NCBI GenBank assembly: GCA_003550625.1
Contig: PUKU01000070.1
Coordinates: 1-7,699, forward strand
DNA length: 7,699 nucleotides
From: Candidatus Aenigmatarchaeota archaeon
Lineage (GTDB): Archaea; Aenigmatarchaeota; Aenigmatarchaeia; PWEA01
Direction: 5' to 3'
The translations under genes and the position numbers were made by a program. Positions 6,563-7,699 of the stretch are shown here, piece after piece; position 1 is the stretch's first letter; each line of letters starts with the position of its first letter. A model generated the notes under the pieces. It saw nothing but the letters and a program-made list of their open reading frames with translations, was not told where the DNA came from and did no database searches.

Positions 6563-7105
6563 TTAGAGGGCGTCTATCTCTCTGAGGTCCTCTTCTACCT
6601 TTTCCACAGCCTTTTCCACGTCCTCTATAGAACGTCCTCCGGTACAAACAACCTTTCCTGAACCAAAGAGAAGAAAGGCCGCTTCAGGTTCTTCTATGCG
6701 GTACACCAGACCCGGAAACTGTTCGGGCTCGTACTCCGCATTTCGAAGTGTAAAGGCTATCTCATTGAGACGGAGTTTGCCATCAAGCTGCGCCGAAGCT
6801 ACGATGTTCTGGATCTTTATATCCGTTACTTCGTCGACATCGACACCTGCCTTCTGTACACCCTCCAAAACTTTGTCTATCGCTTCCTTTGCGCCCTCAG
6901 GCGAGTTTGCTCCTGTGCAAACTATCTTCCCTGAGTTGAAAATCAGTGCAGCTGCCTTCGGATCCTTCATCCTGTACACCAGACCCGGAAACTGTTCGGG
7001 TTCGTACTCCGTACCCGGAAGGTGTGCAACTACCTGATTGAGTGGAATCTTAGCACTCAAAGTCGCGGATGCGACAACGTTCTCTATTTTCAGTTCATCA
7101 ACCAT
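6563..7105 (-). CDS. tbp: TATA-box binding protein
   Basis: This is the archaeal general transcription factor TBP, which bends TATA DNA and recruits TFB and RNA polymerase. Its 180 residues are the usual length and consist of two related repeats (about 5-92 and 96-180). Each holds the hallmark EYEPEQFPGLVYR (33-45 and 124-136) and a [KV]-VCTG loop (61-65 and 152-156). The four phenylalanines expected to wedge into DNA are F39, F56, F130 and F147. The C-terminus is acidic, as in many archaeal TBPs. A ribosome site GGGTGA lies 7 bases before the ATG, unlike the leaderless neighbours, and a T-rich terminator follows. It is transcribed away from the MinD-like gene. The hallmark segment is almost identical at DNA level in both repeats (see findings). 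Confidence 0.97.
   Translation of the reverse strand: MVDELKIENVVASATLSAKIPLNQVVAHLPGTEYEPEQFPGLVYRMKDPKAAALIFNSGKIVCTGANSPEGAKEAIDKVLEGVQKAGVDVDEVTDIKIQNIVASAQLDGKLRLNEIAFTLRNAEYEPEQFPGLVYRIEEPEAAFLLFGSGKVVCTGGRSIEDVEKAVEKVEEDLREIDAL
6701..6738 (+). repeat. 38-bp direct repeat within tbp, copy 1
   Basis: The segment starts GTACACCAGACCCGG and ends TCGTACTCCG. It matches 6974-7011 at 37 of 38 bases (C at 6729 against T at 7002). It encodes the YEPEQFPGLVY core of the second TBP repeat. The flanking bases diverge at once on both sides. Confidence 0.9.
6974..7011 (+). repeat. 38-bp direct repeat within tbp, copy 2
   Basis: This is the partner of 6701-6738, 273 bases (exactly 91 codons) away, encoding the YEPEQFPGLVY core of the first TBP repeat. 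Protein conservation alone does not require the synonymous codon positions to agree this well. Confidence 0.9.
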
Positions 7106-7112
7106 CTAGAAT

Positions 7113-7118
7113 TCACCC
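7113..7118 (-). promoter_or_regulatory. Ribosome-binding site of tbp
   Basis: The minus strand reads GGGTGA, matching the archaeal GGTGA consensus, 7 bases before the ATG at 7105. It supports that start and implies a leader of real length, so the promoter must lie further upstream than in a leaderless gene. Confidence 0.6.
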
Positions 7119-7131
7119 GGTTTTTTAAACC
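7119..7131 (-). promoter_or_regulatory. GGTTT-AAA-AAACC inverted repeat beside the tbp ribosome site
   Basis: The minus strand reads GGTTTAAAAAACC: a 5-base inverted repeat around AAA that also looks like a TATA box with G/C flanks. It is too close to the ATG (about 20 bases) to set the start of a leader containing the GGGTGA site, so it may be a second, regulatory TBP-binding site or a small RNA hairpin rather than the main promoter. Confidence 0.35.
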
Positions 7132-7156
7132 AGCACTTTACATATTGTTAAAGGGT

Positions 7157-7166
7157 ATTTAAAAAG
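7157..7166 (-). promoter_or_regulatory. Probable TATA box of tbp
   Basis: The minus strand reads TTTTTAAATA, centred about 56 bases before the tbp ATG. Transcription would begin near 7135 and give a leader of about 30 bases that includes the ribosome site. A further TTTATAAA at 7169-7176 is a palindrome and could serve either strand. Confidence 0.45.
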
Positions 7167-7187
7167 GTTTTATAAAGGAGTCAAATG

Positions 7188-7195
7188 TTTTTATA
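7188..7195 (+). promoter_or_regulatory. TATA-like box of the MinD-like gene
   Basis: TTTTTATA is centred about 40 bases before the ATG at 7232, predicting transcription from near 7218 and a leader of about 14 bases. That leader holds GGGGGT (7223-7228), close to a ribosome site but only 3 bases from the ATG, tighter than usual. Confidence 0.45.
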
Positions 7196-7231
7196 CCATG
7201 AAACACACAATTAACAGTATCCGGGGGTCAT

Positions 7232-7699
7232 ATGACCGAGGTAATATCGATAGTTTCTGGTAAAGGTGGAACGGGAAAAACATTTACAGCTGCAAACCTT
7301 TCTCTGGCTCTTCAGAGCCTCGGTGAACAGGTAGTATGTCTGGACACAGATCTGGACTCGCCCAACCTGGCACTCCAGCTCGGACACACGCCTGACAACC
7401 ACACAATAGAGGACTATCTACGTGGAGATATAAACGAACTCAAGGCTGTGAACGTACACGACTCTGGACTTATGTTCGTACCTTCTTCTCTACATCTGAC
7501 GGACGATGAAGTTTCAGAGGAAAGTATAGGTAGGATGTTAGATAGATTCTCCGGTTTTGCAGATAGAACCATAATAGACGCACCGCCTGGTTTCAACCGT
7601 GGATTTTACAGCAGTCTAAACGTATCGGACCGGATTCTCGTGGTAACCAACCCAGAATACCAGGCCATACACGATGTAAGGAAGATAGTAGATGAAGCA
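7232..7699 (+). CDS. MinD/ParA-family P-loop ATPase (partial, 3' end outside window)
   Basis: The first 156 codons are present and the frame is still open at the window edge. The protein begins MTEVISIVSGKGGTGKT, the deviant Walker A of the MinD/ParA/Mrp class, with signature lysine K11 and P-loop lysine K16. Switch I is CLDTDLDSPNLAL (37-49) and Walker B is TIIDAPPG (113-120), followed by ILVVTNPE (135-142). Such ATPases dimerise on ATP and position cell-division, motility or DNA-segregation machinery, or help assemble iron-sulfur clusters. Without the C-terminus I cannot tell whether a membrane-targeting helix of MinD is present. One oddity is Phe at position 18, where most relatives have Thr or Ser after GKT. 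It is divergent from tbp across a 126-base shared promoter region. Confidence 0.93.
   Translation, partial: MTEVISIVSGKGGTGKTFTAANLSLALQSLGEQVVCLDTDLDSPNLALQLGHTPDNHTIEDYLRGDINELKAVNVHDSGLMFVPSSLHLTDDEVSEESIGRMLDRFSGFADRTIIDAPPGFNRGFYSSLNVSDRILVVTNPEYQAIHDVRKIVDEA

Overview
The window comes from an archaeon. The marker genes say so: an archaeal-type clamp-loader large subunit (RfcL), aIF2-beta, a single-polypeptide MCM helicase with a zinc site, an RPA32-like single-strand DNA-binding protein and a two-repeat TBP. Promoters are archaeal too: TATA-like boxes sit about 26 nt before the predicted transcript starts, and several genes look leaderless or nearly so. Base composition is moderate, with many ATA and AGA/AGG codons. 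Proteins are moderately acidic but still lysine-rich, so this does not look like a strict salt-in haloarchaeon. A euryarchaeal or DPANN-type lineage is my guess; the sequence does not settle it.

Layout, left to right. (1) A possible gene tail, then rfcL on the plus strand (85-1290). (2) Converging on it, a minus-strand unit: aIF2-beta (1994-2395), a DUF424 protein (1680-1973) and a small single-membrane-span protein with a prepilin-like N-terminus (1310-1702). (3) A tightly packed minus-strand replication operon: MCM (3530-5527), a DUF3467 protein (3208-3525) and an RPA32-like OB-fold plus winged-helix protein (2447-3208), with 4-base spacing and a 1-base overlap. (4) A lone minus-strand secreted protein (5655-6485) built from two copies of a 'DA-TKAY-D' motif, a beta-rich middle, an Asp/Asn repeat tract and a cysteine-rich tail. 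(5) TBP on the minus strand (6563-7105), divergent from a MinD/ParA-family ATPase (7232 onward, cut by the window end).

How the genes fit together: MCM unwinds DNA, the RPA-like protein probably coats single strands, and RfcL loads the PCNA clamp. aIF2-beta and TBP serve translation and transcription initiation, so this is an information-processing neighbourhood with one surface protein inserted. The points most worth following up are the DUF3467 gene lodged between MCM and the RPA-like gene, the matching C-terminal winged helices of those two proteins, the modular secreted protein with its in-frame 12-bp tandem repeat, and a nearly identical 38-bp patch shared by the two halves of the TBP gene. 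I saw no CRISPR array, insertion sequence, tRNA or rRNA gene, and no stretch over 300 bases lacks a gene.
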